DNA of 64,000 nucleotides from Paralvinella palmiformis. Lineage: Eukaryota > Annelida > Polychaeta > Terebellida > Alvinellidae. The notes beneath the pieces are model-generated. The model was given only the letters and a program-made list of their open reading frames with translations, was not told the DNA's origin and did no database searches. Below, piece by piece: positions 48,214 to 61,131 of this stretch. The stretch spans positions 62,001 through 126,000 of the forward strand of contig JAODUP010000103.1 of assembly GCA_025642065.1 (NCBI GenBank), in the 5' to 3' direction. The translations under genes and the position numbers were made by a program. Position 1 is the first letter of the stretch; each line of letters opens with the position of its first letter.

Positions 48214-49397
48214 GTTAAAACGCGAAGTAACACGTCTTGTTATAAATAGTCTTTGGTAACACCTTACGGGTCCCTTTCCCGGAATCAGTCTCACGAAGAA
48301 CGGTTCAAATGTTATATTCACATTTCTTTATTATCCGTTCCAGTGTCCTTTCGCCTACTGCTGGAACACAAACACATGCACACACGCACGCACACACACA
48401 CACACACACACGAGAGCATGCACAAACAAACAAGTCGCACGTCTTATGGATGGCTATATACAGCCGAGTAATTTATTTCTATTATAGCAATCTCGTAATA
48501 TGACCTTTACCTTGGTTGTCTTCCTATATGCGTTGGGTCACGTGATAGTTTGTCTCTATTTATTTCTTGCAAATGGACAACGGACAAGGCTATATTTGTT
48601 AAAGAAAATGTCAAGCCTTCAGCCGATAACTACGCTGGAGCGGCAAAGGCATATTGGACGCATTCGCTGAAATAGATATAATTACGTACTAACAAATATG
48701 AACTAATTGCACTGGATTACTTACAATGCGGTATACACTTACACGGCTGGCGTGTTTGGTATCTAGTCCATGTGCTACCTGCACACAGGGCAACATTGTA
48801 TACGTTATTCTGAGATAATAAAAGGTAGCAACTTAGAAATTATGGAGACGTGATGTAGTTTTAGGAAGAAAAGTTTTAAAAAAGGTTTATATCCAGAATT
48901 CATGTTCCGTCACCCTTCAAGAAATTCCCCCCCCCCTCAAGTTTTTATGAAAAAGCTCAGTATGTGTCTCTGGGTTCTATTATCCATCAAATATTATGAA
49001 TTATCATTACAAGGTGCTCAAATAAAGTGTTTTATCGCACGACTCGAGACATTCTCTAATCTAGTTTCTTTACTAAAAACTGACACGGCCATTTGACATT
49101 TCATCTTATTTACAGAAGCTGGATAAAGTATATAGGCTCTTAAAGACACATATACGATAATAATAGGTAATAGAAAGTCTACGGAGTGAAACACGAACGG
49201 CGACTTGAATTAATTACCTTTTTGTTACACGTATACATAGACTGCATTCTTTAAATTAACGCGGAGGCCAAATTCAGCCGTTTCTTTATCAGGAAAAAAA
49301 ACAATTGTCAGAAGTAAGATCATTCCTGATTCCCAAATAATACCTGCAACATCGCCATCGGTGCGGATACTGCGCTAAGCGAGATGATGCTCGACAA
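48214..49397. other. Intergenic, no gene seen
   Basis: Contains a short (CACG)/(CA)n tract near 48376-48412. No gene is recognised. Confidence 0.4.
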
Positions 49398-51013
49398 GTT
49401 TCTGTAGCAGAGGTCAAGCAAATAATCACCAAGTCTCCGAACAAGTCGTGTGACTTAGATCCGGTGGGTTACTTGGCTTTTGGAGAAAATGCCTGGATCG
49501 ATATCTGCCGCTGATAACAGCCATTATAAATAGGTCAATGGATGAGCTAGTGATGTATGTTGTGTTTGGAAGGAGCTACCATAAATCCCTCGATGAAGAG
49601 ATCTGGGCTGGACGAGGAATCTAACCCCACATCTAACCTTCCCTTTATCTGCGACAACCTCACTGAAAGTATATAGTAGCGTGGCTTATGGAAGAACACT
49701 TGCAATACAATGACCTCGATGCCAGTTATCAGTCTGCTTGCGGTAGAGATCATTCAACAGAAAGTGCCCTCCTGAAAGTGCTCTATGTCATTGGTGCGGC
49801 ACTTGATGAAGTACTCGCGGCCGCATTCAGTAACTCTTATTCATATTCAACCGTTGATGCAATCAATCACGCGATACCACTGAAGCGTTTTGAATTTTCC
49901 TCTTGGCATGAAGGAACGTCTTTTAATCTCAGTAAAGTCGTACCTCACTTACAGAATTCAATGTATTCCATCTCTAATTGTGCGTCTCGATTTTGGTGTA
50001 TCGCAGAGATCTGTTTTACGATAAATGAATTACTGTATGTATATTAAACCAATTGATTAAATTATCAAACGATATTACATTAAATACCCCTGTGATATCG
50101 ATTATATGAAATCACTTTAATACCACCTGGTCAATTTGAGGATGTATCGTCCTCAATTGAAGCTTGTATGGCAAACGTATTTGGATGAACATCGGCGTGG
50201 TGAAGTTGAATAAAGAAAAGACCGAATTCATTGTGTCCTCATCTCATCAAGCGATATGGAAAGAAAACCGAGATTCTTCGGATTAAGGCAAGGATCCAGT
50301 TATATACATTAGTCCGTATTTGTGAGAAATATTGGTTTTATATTAGATAAAGCTCTGGGAATATAGAAGTAGGTGAATTATATACGAAATTCTTGCTATT
50401 ATGAAATAAGGAACTTCAAGCTTATTCATAAATGATGAATCAAATAAAGCTTAAGTCCAAGCCCTTATTATTTCTTGATTTAAATATAGGAAATCGTTGT
50501 TGTGCTGCGCGTCTGGTAACGCACTCGCAAAAGAGAAAGACGCGAGATAGGTTTTGTTCCAGAAGCTGTCTTCGTGTACGTTTCGGATCACCGTACAACA
50601 TTCTGTTTCACGCATTCAAAGTATTGAATTGAACAGCAATACTGTATCTAAACGATTTGATCCTAAAATGTATAGCAGTGAGACTGCCGCGATTTAAGTC
50701 CTGGTCACTTTTGACGGTACCAAAAAGCCACACAGCAATGTTCGGAGAAAAATCTTTCCGAATATCAGCTTCCAGTCTCACATTTGCAAAACAATCCAAA
50801 AAAATTGGTAAAGTTCTTAAAACCCACTTATTTAAATTAGCCTATTTATAATATCTATAAATTACTGTCTTCGTGGATTTATGTATAAAACGTGTTTGTG
50901 CTATACGAGCCAGAACACATTTTAATTCTGTTTTCAGTGTAAAGCGCTTTTCATTAACTCAGGTTGATAAATACCCTATATAAAAATATTACTATTACTA
51001 TTATTATTATTAT
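49398..51013 (+). pseudogene. CR1/L2-type LINE reverse transcriptase relic, frameshifted
   Basis: Starts with VSVAEVKQIITKSPNKSCDL, the linker before the RT domain. It continues through EEHLQYNDLDASYQSACGRD and HSTESALLKVL, RT blocks with the conserved HSTETALL. Several frame changes and a large internal loss follow. The end has LLTVPKSHTAMFGEKSF and LKTHLFKLAYL, the usual C-terminus. The 3' UTR has GTAAAGCGCTTTTCATT, TATATAAAA and an (ATT)n tail. It is the same broad clade as the 25-kb relic and is non-functional. Confidence 0.8.
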
Positions 51014-51062
51014 TTGACCCTCGAAGCAGATATCATTATTATATCAAAGATATGCCTTCTAT

Positions 51063-51201
51063 TTCGAATCTCGGCGTGGGCATATCTGAAGGTTGTTTCA
51101 TCTTTGACTTCACTTCATCACCGTTGGAGGTCGCTCGGCCTATTTAGCCTACCATATATCCAAAACTGGCCGTAAAACATCAACCATCATCATCATCATC
51201 A
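51063..51201 (+). mobile_element. tRNA-derived SINE copy 8, lacking its head
   Basis: Begins inside box B (TCGAATCTCGGCGTGGGC), with a full body and an (ATC)n tail. 5' truncation suggests incomplete reverse transcription. Confidence 0.8.
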
Positions 51202-51576
51202 TTTATTTCGATGAACGAAGACGACATAAGTCAAAACGAAAGACCGTTTTCATAAAGTATACACATTCGACAAGCAATTCGTTTTGGTTCTAAGTTATAG
51301 TTATCGCAGTCGGTTAGAGACACTCAGACGACCGGTAACTTTACGATGACGTTTTGTGATGTATTACTCATCAACCAATCAAAGAAAGAAAACGGAAAAT
51401 TTCGTCTGAGCGGAAGATACTATTTAGGCAATTGACAGGAAACGGTTCGTATTACGTACGAATCGCGGATATAGTAATTACAGGGAAAGAAATCCGCACT
51501 TCGGGGAAGACGAGGGCGTAAGATGGAAGCACTGTCATGATGGAAAACTAGATGCCACTCGTTCGCCAATTAATAC

Positions 51577-51718
51577 GGGCGCCTCCGTGGTCTAACTGGT
51601 AGAGCTTTGGACCACAGATCACTACCGCCTGAGTTCGAACCTCGGCGTTGACATATCTGAAGGTTGTTTCGTCTTCGACTTCGCCTCATTACCTTTGGAG
51701 GTCGCTCGGCCCATTTAT
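51577..51718 (+). mobile_element. tRNA-derived SINE copy 9
   Basis: Head GGGCGCCTCCGTGGTCTAAC, box B GTTCGAACCTCGGCG, body to GGTCGCTCGGCCCATTTA. It stops before the usual tail. Confidence 0.85.
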
Positions 51719-52152
51719 CACCTCTTCCCCCATTAATAATGACTGCTTTAAGAATTTTACAGCCGATATTTGTCTTCCATAGTGGTAAAGAAATCGAACT
51801 CGGCGCCTCGTAAGACGTGTTTGTCAAGCTACAGCTACCATTCATGTTATATTACTATTAAGTAGTTCGCTGCCTTTTTTTGGGTTACATCAATTCTGAG
51901 TAATCAATATCACGTGATTTTGTTGGTCTGGATTTTCATGTTTCACTGCCCGGTACTTATATTTTCGGTATTTTTAACTGACGGATCCTATAACTGAAGT
52001 GTATGTTGAGGACGGTATCCATGAGCACACAGCCACAATTACGAATGAAAAAGGCTATTTACACAGTGACCAGTGCTCGAGATTTATGTTTGTTTGCCTT
52101 GTGTGATGGTATATAGAGCGCTCAAAGTCTGTAGCTCACTAAGATAGTCTGG

Positions 52153-52181
52153 TTCTTTCTCTCTCTCTCTCTCTCGCTCTC

Positions 52182-52214
<33 letters not shown>
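52153..52214. repeat. (CT)n microsatellite
   Basis: CT tract with a few CG interruptions, just left of SINE copy 10. Confidence 0.9.
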
Positions 52215-52218
<4 letters not shown>

Positions 52219-52247
52219 TACACACGGACGTCTTAACGCATGGGTAC

Positions 52248-52441
52248 GGGCGCCGCCGTGGTTTAACGGTAGCGTGTTGGACCACATATAATTACCACCT
52301 GAGTTCGAATCTCGCCGTGGGCATATCTGAAGGGTGTTTCATCTTTGACTTCGCTTCATTAACCTTGGAGGTCGCTCGGCCCATTTAGCCTACCATGTGC
52401 ACAGAAGTGGCCGTAAAATATCAATTACCATCATCATCATT
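52248..52441 (+). mobile_element. tRNA-derived SINE copy 10
   Basis: Full-length: head GGGCGCCGCCGTGGTTTAAC, box B GTTCGAATCTCGCCG, full body and (ATC)n tail. Confidence 0.88.
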
Positions 52442-52706
52442 AACGCATGCGCACGCTGGGCATTTTCCCGGAGGCCCCGCTATAGTATAGGGGCCCCACG
52501 CAAATCTATTTATGTCCTGGCTTTCTGTCAATAAATAAATACTATACCAAAACACTTACAATTAACCACTGATTTTGATGGAAGTACCAATACAATATAT
52601 GTTTAATTTTATCGATCATTTACATTTTTATTCATGTGAATGGTTGTGTATGTAAGGGCCCTAGTGCACTGCTTTACCCGGGGGCGTGTCCTGTTGTTAA
52701 AACGGC

Positions 52707-52809
<103 letters not shown>

Positions 52810-52859
52810 ACACTCACTGTAACATACACACACACGGACAATACTGTGTTAGTTTCTTT

Positions 52860-53900
52860 AATTAAAACACGAACAGTCCGCTTGCTGATGTTAAAGAAAA
52901 ACAGCTAAACGTCCAATATTTCCGAGATATAAAAATGTTGTCAATTGGCTACACTTCTCTTTGGCATTACCCAGCATACTGAGATGCTGACCACACAATC
53001 ACGACCTTAATGTATATTACACCATTCATGAACCTAATGAGATTAAATGTCATTAAGACAGCCAGGGAATCTGTCCGTCAAACATCTGCCCATAATATGA
53101 CGCAATGCGAAATAAACTAGGCCATGTTGTAAATATTGTATTATTGCTAAAAACCTATCCACGCCAATACGAAATGAACTAAATATTACTCCCGATTCAT
53201 CAACCTATTTTAATTGATCCAATTTCCTATTCCGATGCGTTCCTTTGCTCCGTTCGTTTGCTGATTCGCTAATAACGTAATCCGCTGTTTTGTACCCTTG
53301 AGCGAAATAAACTGATTGCTGAGGAACAAAGCGATAGCTTTAGTTGTTGTTTTTTTGTTTGGGGGGGGGGGGTTCTTCGACATTTTTCATCCTTCACTCT
53401 GGAGAAACGCTGAAATGTGGATCACTCCGGCCACTTGGTGTGCATCACGACTGAGTCACGGTGTTGTGGTGTCGTAAAATATTCCTCATCGGCCATTTTG
53501 TCGTCCTCGGCAAAGCTCCCTCTACACAGAACGCCGCCATTCTACGACTGACGCCCTCTGCGGGGATTTTATACGACCTTCGGGCAATCCCTGGTCACTT
53601 CGGACACATTGTGGAAAACAGCCACGCGCCCGATCGTGAAAGACATCAATGCTGAGGACCTATCACTGTTTGGTCCCTAAGTATGCATAAAGCACCAATG
53701 GGATAGTGGTATCGGACTGTTTTCGGACGGTTCTCCTGCAGAGGGCAGAGGGAAGCCTGGTCCGTGGAAAGCGGTCAGGATCCACGGCTTCCACTAGTAT
53801 GGATGAATTCATCGATGTGTATGGGCTGGAAGAGGGGTGAGGGATATATATTTTGTCATTTACGACGACTGATGAGTAGTCCTGAATTATTATCAATGTT
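52860..53900. other. Intergenic, no gene seen
   Basis: No supported gene or repeat apart from a G10 run near 53361. Confidence 0.35.
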
Positions 53901-53910
53901 TACAGTGAAT

Positions 53911-53925
53911 ATATATATATATATA

Positions 53926-53993
<68 letters not shown>
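53911..53993. repeat. (AT)n(GT)n microsatellite
   Basis: Short AT tract followed by about 65 bases of GT. Confidence 0.95.
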
Positions 53994-53996
<3 letters not shown>

Positions 53997-54139
53997 GATT
54001 CATGTTTTATGTATATTTCAGTTTATATATGTTTATGTATGTTATGTTAAATGTATATACTGATTTATGTATGTATATATTAAAATAGGTATACGTTTTC
54101 GTGATTATTTGGTCCTTGGTGTTCAGTGCCTATGTATAT

Positions 54140-54280
54140 GTTACAGTTAATCTGTATAATCAGGTAATATGTATATTACCTGAAATTTTCAGGTAATATG
54201 TCTATTGCTAACTAAGATTTCATACAGATTACCTGAAAATTTCAGGTAATATACATATTACCTGATTATACAGATTAACT

Positions 54281-54285
<5 letters not shown>
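54140..54285. mobile_element. Palindromic MITE copy C, most intact
   Basis: 146 bp. Starts GTTACAGTTAATCTGTATAA and ends TTATACAGATTAACTATAAC. Internal words TAATATGTATATTACCTGAA and their inverses make most of the element self-complementary. It is directly followed by (AC)n at 54286. Confidence 0.88.

Positions 54286-54352
<67 letters not shown>
54286..54352. repeat. (AC)n microsatellite at the right edge of MITE copy C
   Basis: About 67 bases of AC, starting at the last base of the MITE. Confidence 0.95.
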
Positions 54353-54355
<3 letters not shown>

Positions 54356-56693
54356 CTTTATCTGAATATTTCCGTATATTTCTAATAAAATAATTATCCT
54401 ATAGGTTAATAATTACGCAGTTTGAACAAGAGATGCCCTTCATTAAACGTAACGCAATTCAGGCGACAGCGATTCTCTCTCATAACGTATAGAGAGAGGA
54501 CGAGATCTGTGGCAAGGCTTACTGGGCCTGCTATTGACGTCTATGTCACGATGAACAGAGACAGACCACATACACCTAATGAGTATCTCGGCAGCCAATA
54601 GAATATCCTCGTCCGCGGAGACTCGGTGTGCTCGCCTTTGGAGTCTCGGAAGATTGAAGCGCCGGGAAGAAGTGCCCCCTTTTAACTGGATTGCACCGAA
54701 ATAGATGTCGCCGGTGTCAGCGACAGTGCCTTCATCTTCACCTTTTTTTTCTCGCAGCGAGATGCGCCGCCGTAAAAAGAAAAAACGAGCCAGCTCAGTC
54801 GGAGAACTTCCCGGGCTTCCAAGTTACGGCTTTGTTTTCGGAGCAATTATTAGCCTCCTGAATCCGGTCTGAATGCATCGTTTGTTTTTTGGCACACAAT
54901 TACTCCGACCAATCGTCGTTGCGCTGATAAATTGATGCGCGTTCAAAACTTCCGGTTCGTTTGAAGTCGACGAGCATTCGGTTTGAGGGAAGAGCAAAAA
55001 AAATCAAATCAAAAACCCAACAAACTCGGCGGTCATCAGCGGGGAGATGTATTACTGTTTATTAACGACTTCTGAGTGTTTGCTGATAATTTGTACGTGA
55101 TCTTACACCCACACACACACAGAGACCCGTAAAGATAATGATCGATGTTTGGACTTAGATGAGGTACCCACAGAAGAGGCGTCAACGAAACGACTTGTTT
55201 TTTTCTGGTCATATCGTCACCAGTCATCAGTTCGGCATATAAACGAACGATCGTCATTTTCATATTAAATATCAACAGCCTGCATACACACACACATGCA
55301 CACAGACGCACACGGGTACACACTCTCACACACGCAATTTTTGTTCTGATTAGCAATTTCCAATATTTTCGTAGTTTTGTTCCGAATTCAGATATTCAGA
55401 TCATTCGGGTGAATAGAATTTTGGGTCAAACTACAACTGAAACATTGTGAAATAATTATGAAGGCCGAGCTGAGACAATCTGAATCACTCGGAACGGTTG
55501 GATCTTTGTTAGAGAAAAAAATAACATTCTGACTACCATAAGTCTAATATGTCATTAACGTGTCGGCGGCTGTGACTCAGTGAATCATGACAAACACCGA
55601 TTATCGATCGGTTCCCACCTGGATCACTCCACAGATCGTTAGAAAAATGATCTCCCATGACCCCGAGGACCATCGCGACTGATCTGATGGAACGAAGTGA
55701 AAGCTAATCTCCTTTCGAGCCATACTGTTCAAGGCGGAGCATTTTCAGATTAAAACCTACTTGACGCCGCGTTACGTCACGACAGAGGCTCGAGAAACAA
55801 CGGACAAAGGAAGGTCGGAGGAAGACGACTCGATAAGATAACAAATCTCCAGGTAATAAGACCGCTGAGAGGACAAGCTGACTTCAAAGGCCAAAGGGCA
55901 CTCGCTAATCATCTGTCCAGTCAATATTCACCTATTCTAACTCGTGTTCGTTGCGGCGTGTACCGCGCCGTCTGGATCAGGACGCCGTAGCCGTCGGGGG
56001 GAGGGTCATAGGGGGTTGAAAGGGGGGCGGTCCGACGCACGAATAACCCCGACGCGTGTCAAATGGACGACGTGCGATAGGTCGATAAGTGCTTCTCGCA
56101 TCTGTCTTCTTACGTCGAGTTATCGCCGCCGACGTCGATGTCACGAGATGGCGTCCTTGGCAACAAAGCCATGTTTGGCGGGAACCTTGCCGGGCTTCCT
56201 CTGATTAGTGTCGTCGTTGAGTTAATGAAGCGGTTGGCGCCGCTCGGGTGTCCGGATCGCCTCGCGCTCGCTTAGCCTCATCTTTGAGGAGAAACTCGAA
56301 GATCGCCCAACTGTAATGCCACCGTCCAAACAGTATCGAGGCTAATTACGTGTGGAAATCAAACCGGGGCCCGAGATGATCAAAGTGTTTTACCGGCCGA
56401 CGGCCGCTACAAAGCGGCCTATTTAAGGCTCGTTCTCGGGTGATGATGATGATGGTGGTGTTGATGATGCTGATCATCATCATCATCATCGCCGTGCCAA
56501 CTCACCGATAAAACCTGACTCAACGATGAGGCCATTTCGGTGCCAACTTAACTCTCACCTTTCGCTGGCCACGATCCCTTCGAGATCCTTACTCGACTTG
56601 TGGAAGAATGAATCGTCTTCACCCATCCAGGCGTCTGATTCAGATGTGAGTTTATTCAGCGCGTGGTTAGGATATTCAGGATTCTGAACGATT
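54353..56693. other. Gene-free, relatively GC-rich stretch
   Basis: No exon is recognised. Composition is more balanced than most of the window and repeats are few, so it may hold regulatory sequence of a neighbouring gene. This is inference only. Confidence 0.35.
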
Positions 56694-56833
56694 GATGATC
56701 GATGATTGATGTTTTACTGCCACATCTATGCATGTGGTAGGCTGATGAAACACCCTTCAGATATGCCCACGCCGAGATTCGAACTCGGTTAGTAGTGATC
56801 TGTGGTCCAACCGGTTAGACCGCGGAGGCGTCC
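56694..56833 (-). mobile_element. tRNA-derived SINE copy 11, internally shortened
   Basis: Tail side GATTGATGTTTTACTGCCAC, then GTGGTAGGCTGATGAAACAC, showing loss of the central body. The head with GATTCGAACTCGG and GACCGCGGAGGCG is present. Confidence 0.8.
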
Positions 56834-56941
56834 TAGATTCTGAACGGAGAATAGTACACTTCTGACAGTAAAAACATTGTCGAATATTTTGTCTTCTCGT
56901 TGGCATCACATTGCCAATAGAAACAATTGTCCAGTGTCTTT

Positions 56942-56942
<1 letters not shown>

Positions 56943-56988
<46 letters not shown>
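56943..56988. repeat. (AAT)n microsatellite
   Basis: About 15 AAT units. Confidence 0.95.
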
Positions 56989-56991
<3 letters not shown>

Positions 56992-57063
56992 ATATATTTA
57001 ATAAATGGTGCTTAATAGCAGGAAACGTACAGTAAAATCTCAGCATGTAATACCTGGCTATTC

Positions 57064-57180
57064 TGATGGGGCAGTTTTGGGGATAGTGCGCTGCAAATCT
57101 CCAGGTTGTGGGTTCGAATCCCGGTCGTGCCTGTATTTGAGGGATTTTGTTTCGCTATGGCGTCGCCGAGGTTAAACAAC
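57064..57180 (+). mobile_element. Third tRNA-like SINE family, single copy
   Basis: GGGATAGTGCGCTGCAAATC resembles box A and its surroundings, and GGGTTCGAATCCCGG is a canonical box B. The body that follows is not related to the main SINE family. No complete cloverleaf is evident. Confidence 0.45.
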
Positions 57181-57732
57181 TGAACTCAAACCCAACTCAG
57201 TATGTAATTAGACTACCGCTATCGTTTAATTCGACATTCCAATTTAGCCATCAAATTCAATATATCCGCACAACTAGACGGACCAATTTACTTCATATCA
57301 ACCGTTGTAAGTTTGGTCTAGTATGATTCCGAATAATTCATCTCAAGCACGGACCAAGCACCAATGGAAAACACGTTTTTTTTGGGGTGCTTACCATAGC
57401 TCTGCTAAATGCACCAATGTTTAATTGTAATGACTGTGGCTCAAAGTAGATGCTATACTTACTATATGTAATGGCTGTCTATTGTGTCGTGCTACGTTGG
57501 CTTCCTAATCCCAGTGTACTATGATATCGTTTTTTTTAAAATAAATTGTCCTGGTTTGATTTAACGGATACATGCCATCAGTGATTCTCTGATGCAGTTA
57601 TACCTCTTAGATATTATTTACGATAACACTAATCCATTGCTCCTTATTGCCAAATTAATATGTGTCATATTTCTCGTGTTCTGATAATATTATTAATTTC
57701 CACATTGTATATAAGTTATATTTATATATTTT

Positions 57733-59386
57733 CGATTCCAATTTCATTATTATTGTCATGATTGGAAATTGTGAATACAATTACTTACTTACTTACTTAC
57801 TTACTTACTGTAATGCCTAAAACTCAAAAGCTGCATGTTATTCAACAAATAAGGGATGCCTAATATTAGTGTTTATCAGGTGCACCAGAGGGCGTCATAA
57901 AGTCGCCTCATTATTAGATTGGTGTACATTTATGACACTGACAATTAAGATCATCCGACTTCGAGATGATCCATTCAGTACGGGAGAATCCCGCGTGATG
58001 TCGTAATGTAATATTGGCCCCGAGAGGGGGGAAAATTGAATTCATGCGTCCGTGAAATGGGCGTCCTGGAATGAATGCAGACACTTTTTGTGATTCCGGA
58101 TATTTCAAAGGCCAGGATGCCGCTAATGAAGGATGGTCGTGAAAATTTCATCACGATTACGGAAAGATTGTGATTGTCTCCCGACTGAGGCTTGATTAAG
58201 ATATGTTATCATATTCGGGTACCTAACGAAATGGCATCTGGCAGGAAGGTGTATTTAAATTATCACTCTTAATTCATCGGCTGACCTTGGTAAGGTATCA
58301 CACTCAAAAGTATCACGGACAAGCGTCATGTACATTACCGCGAGCATCCTATAGCACTGTTGTGTTATTCCTGTTGTTATTGTTGTTGTTATCGTTGTCG
58401 TTGTTATTGTTACTGCGATTATTATTGTTGTTGATGTTGTTATTGTTGTTGGGTTTCCCTTCCAGTGAGTGACTAAGAGGATAGGTGCTCTGATTAGCCT
58501 CGAAGTTAGCCACACCTGATAGAAAAGGCCTCGGCAAATGAATCGATCAAGTCCGAGGCTTTTATTCGAGGTTGAAACATCCCACAGTGACGGTTAACAC
58601 TTGGAATCGGTCCTGGGATATGAATGTCGGTGTCCCATTGTCCTAACCACCACCACCACGCAGCAAAGTGAGTACCGGCCCCTGCGGGGGCGGGGGGAGT
58701 TCCGAAGAAGAACACCGGATACTTGGAATTTTATCATGTATAGAATAACACGATGTTTATAGATCAGCGGTCAAAGAATACGCGTCCTCTCCTCTCTCCA
58801 CACCCACCCTCCATCATCAAACACCCACCCACCATATCCCAAACCGGGTTCATCGTTGGGCGTTGTCTTCCGTGTCAACAGATGAATGTGCCAATTGACT
58901 ACCGGATAAACGCTACCTCATATCACAAACGTTCAAATATCGATTTATATCTTGACATCCGATATAAGCTCCTTTATATTAGCGGCATTGTTCGTGTCGG
59001 CTCGCAAAAGAAACCCCGAACGCATCGACCGCGAACTAATCATCTGATCAATATATGCTGTTGCCGTTGCTGTTGTTGCCGCTGCTCATCTCTATCGGCT
59101 AAGAGCCATATCGATCGAAATGGATGAATTCATGGCGTTCCGGAATAAGTAAGCAAATATATAAGATAAGATAAGATTGTAACCGATGCCGATGTAACCA
59201 ATTTCTGTTGACCTGTTCAAATGGCGGCATAGTCTCACTCACTCACTCACTCACTCACTCACTCACTCACTCACTCACTCACTCACTCACTCACTCACTC
59301 ACTCACTCACTCACTCACTCACTCACTCACTCACTCACTCACTCACTCACTCACTCACTCACTCACTCACTCACTCACTCACTTTT
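57733..59386. repeat. 1.7-kb tandem unit, copy 1
   Basis: Begins TTCGATTCCAATTTCATTAT, passes a (TTAC)n tract and a ~1.35-kb unique core, and ends in a long (ACTC)n tract. Compared with copies 2 and 3 it lacks about 45 bp (GGGGTGTCTAAGAGATGATT and neighbours). The core contains GTT-rich and CCACCACCACCA stretches and short open frames on both strands that look fortuitous. No gene is recognised. Confidence 0.88.
59226..59384. repeat. (ACTC)n tract, copy 1
   Basis: About 38 uninterrupted ACTC units linking tandem copies 1 and 2. Confidence 0.95.
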
Positions 59387-59434
59387 CGATTCCAATTTCA
59401 TTATTATTGTCATGATTGGAAATTGTGAATACAA

Positions 59435-59473
<39 letters not shown>

Positions 59474-61131
59474 TTTACTTACTGTAATGCCTAAAACTCA
59501 AAGCTGCATATTATTCAACAAATAAGGGGGTGTCTAAGAGATGATTGTTAACAGATGCAATCACTTTCCCAATATTAGTGTTTATCAGGTGCACCAGAGG
59601 GCGTCATAAAGTCGCCTCATTATTAGATTGGTGTACATTTATGACACTGACAATTAAGATCATCCGACTTCGAGATGATCCATTCAGTACGGGAGAATCC
59701 CGCGTGATGTCGTAATGTAATATTGGCCCCGAGAGGGGGGAAAATTGAATTCATGCGTCCGTGAAATGGGCGTCCTGGAATGAATGCAGACACTTTTTGT
59801 GATTCCGGATATTTCAAAGGCCAGGATGCCGCTAATGAAGGATGGTCGTGAAAATTTCATCACGATTACGGAAAGATTGTGATTGTCTCCCGACTGAGGC
59901 TTGATTAAGATATGTTATCATATTCGGGTACCTAACGAAATGGCATCTGGCAGGAAGGTGTATTTAAATTATCACTCTTAATTCATCGGCTGACCTTGGT
60001 AAGGTATCACACTCAAAAGTATCACGGACAAGCGTCATGTACATTACCGCGAGCATCCTATAGCACTGTTGTGTTATTCCTGTTGTTATTGTTGTTGTTA
60101 TCGTTGTCGTTGTTATTGTTACTGCGATTATTATTGTTGTTGATGTTGTTATTGTTGTTGGGTTTCCCTTCCAGTGAGTGACTAAGAGGATAGGTGCTCT
60201 GATTAGCCTCGAAGTTAGCCACACCTGATAGAAAAGGCCTCGGCAAATGAATCGATCAAGTCCGAGGCTTTTATTCGAGGTTGAAACATCCCACAGTGAC
60301 GGTTAACACTTGGAATCGGTCCTGGGATATGAATGTCGGTGTCCCATTGTCCTAACCACCACCACCACGCAGCAAAGTGAGTACCGGCCCCTGCGGGGGC
60401 GGGGGGAGTTCCGAAGAAGAACACCGGATACTTGGAATTTTATCATGTATAGAATAACACGATGTTTATAGATCAGCGGTCAAAGAATACGCGTCCTCTC
60501 CTCTCTCCACACCCACCCTCCATCATCAAACACCCACCCACCATATCCCAAACCGGGTTCATCGTTGGGCGTTGTCTTCCGTGTCAACAGATGAATGTGC
60601 CAATTGACTACCGGATAAACGCTACCTCATATCACAAACGTTCAAATATCGATTTATATCTTGACATCCGATATAAGCTCCTTTATATTAGCGGCATTGT
60701 TCGTGTCGGCTCGCAAAAGAAACCCCGAACGCATCGACCGCGAACTAATCATCTGATCAATATATGCTGTTGCCGTTGCTGTTGTTGCCGCTGCTCATCT
60801 CTATCGGCTAAGAGCCATATCGATCGAAATGGATGAATTCATGGCGTTCCGGAATAAGTAAGCAAATATATAAGATAAGATAAGATTGTAACCGATGCCG
60901 ATGTAACCAATTTCTGTTGACCTGTTCAAATGGCGGCATAGTCTCACTCACTCACTCACTCACTCACTCACTCACTCACTCACTCACTCACTCACTCACT
61001 CACTCACTCACTCACTCACTCACTCACTCACTCACTCACTCACTCACTCACTCACTCACTCACTCACTCACTACTCAACTCTATCACTCACTAATCACTC
61101 ACTATACTTCTCATCTGTTCACTCATTCGAT
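59387..61131. repeat. 1.7-kb tandem unit, copy 2
   Basis: Same core as copy 1, offset by 1709 bp. No difference was spotted in the ~1.35-kb core by reading. It ends in (ACTC)n that becomes irregular after 61070. Confidence 0.88.
60944..61073. repeat. (ACTC)n tract, copy 2
   Basis: About 31 units, then a ragged stretch with single-base losses. Confidence 0.95.
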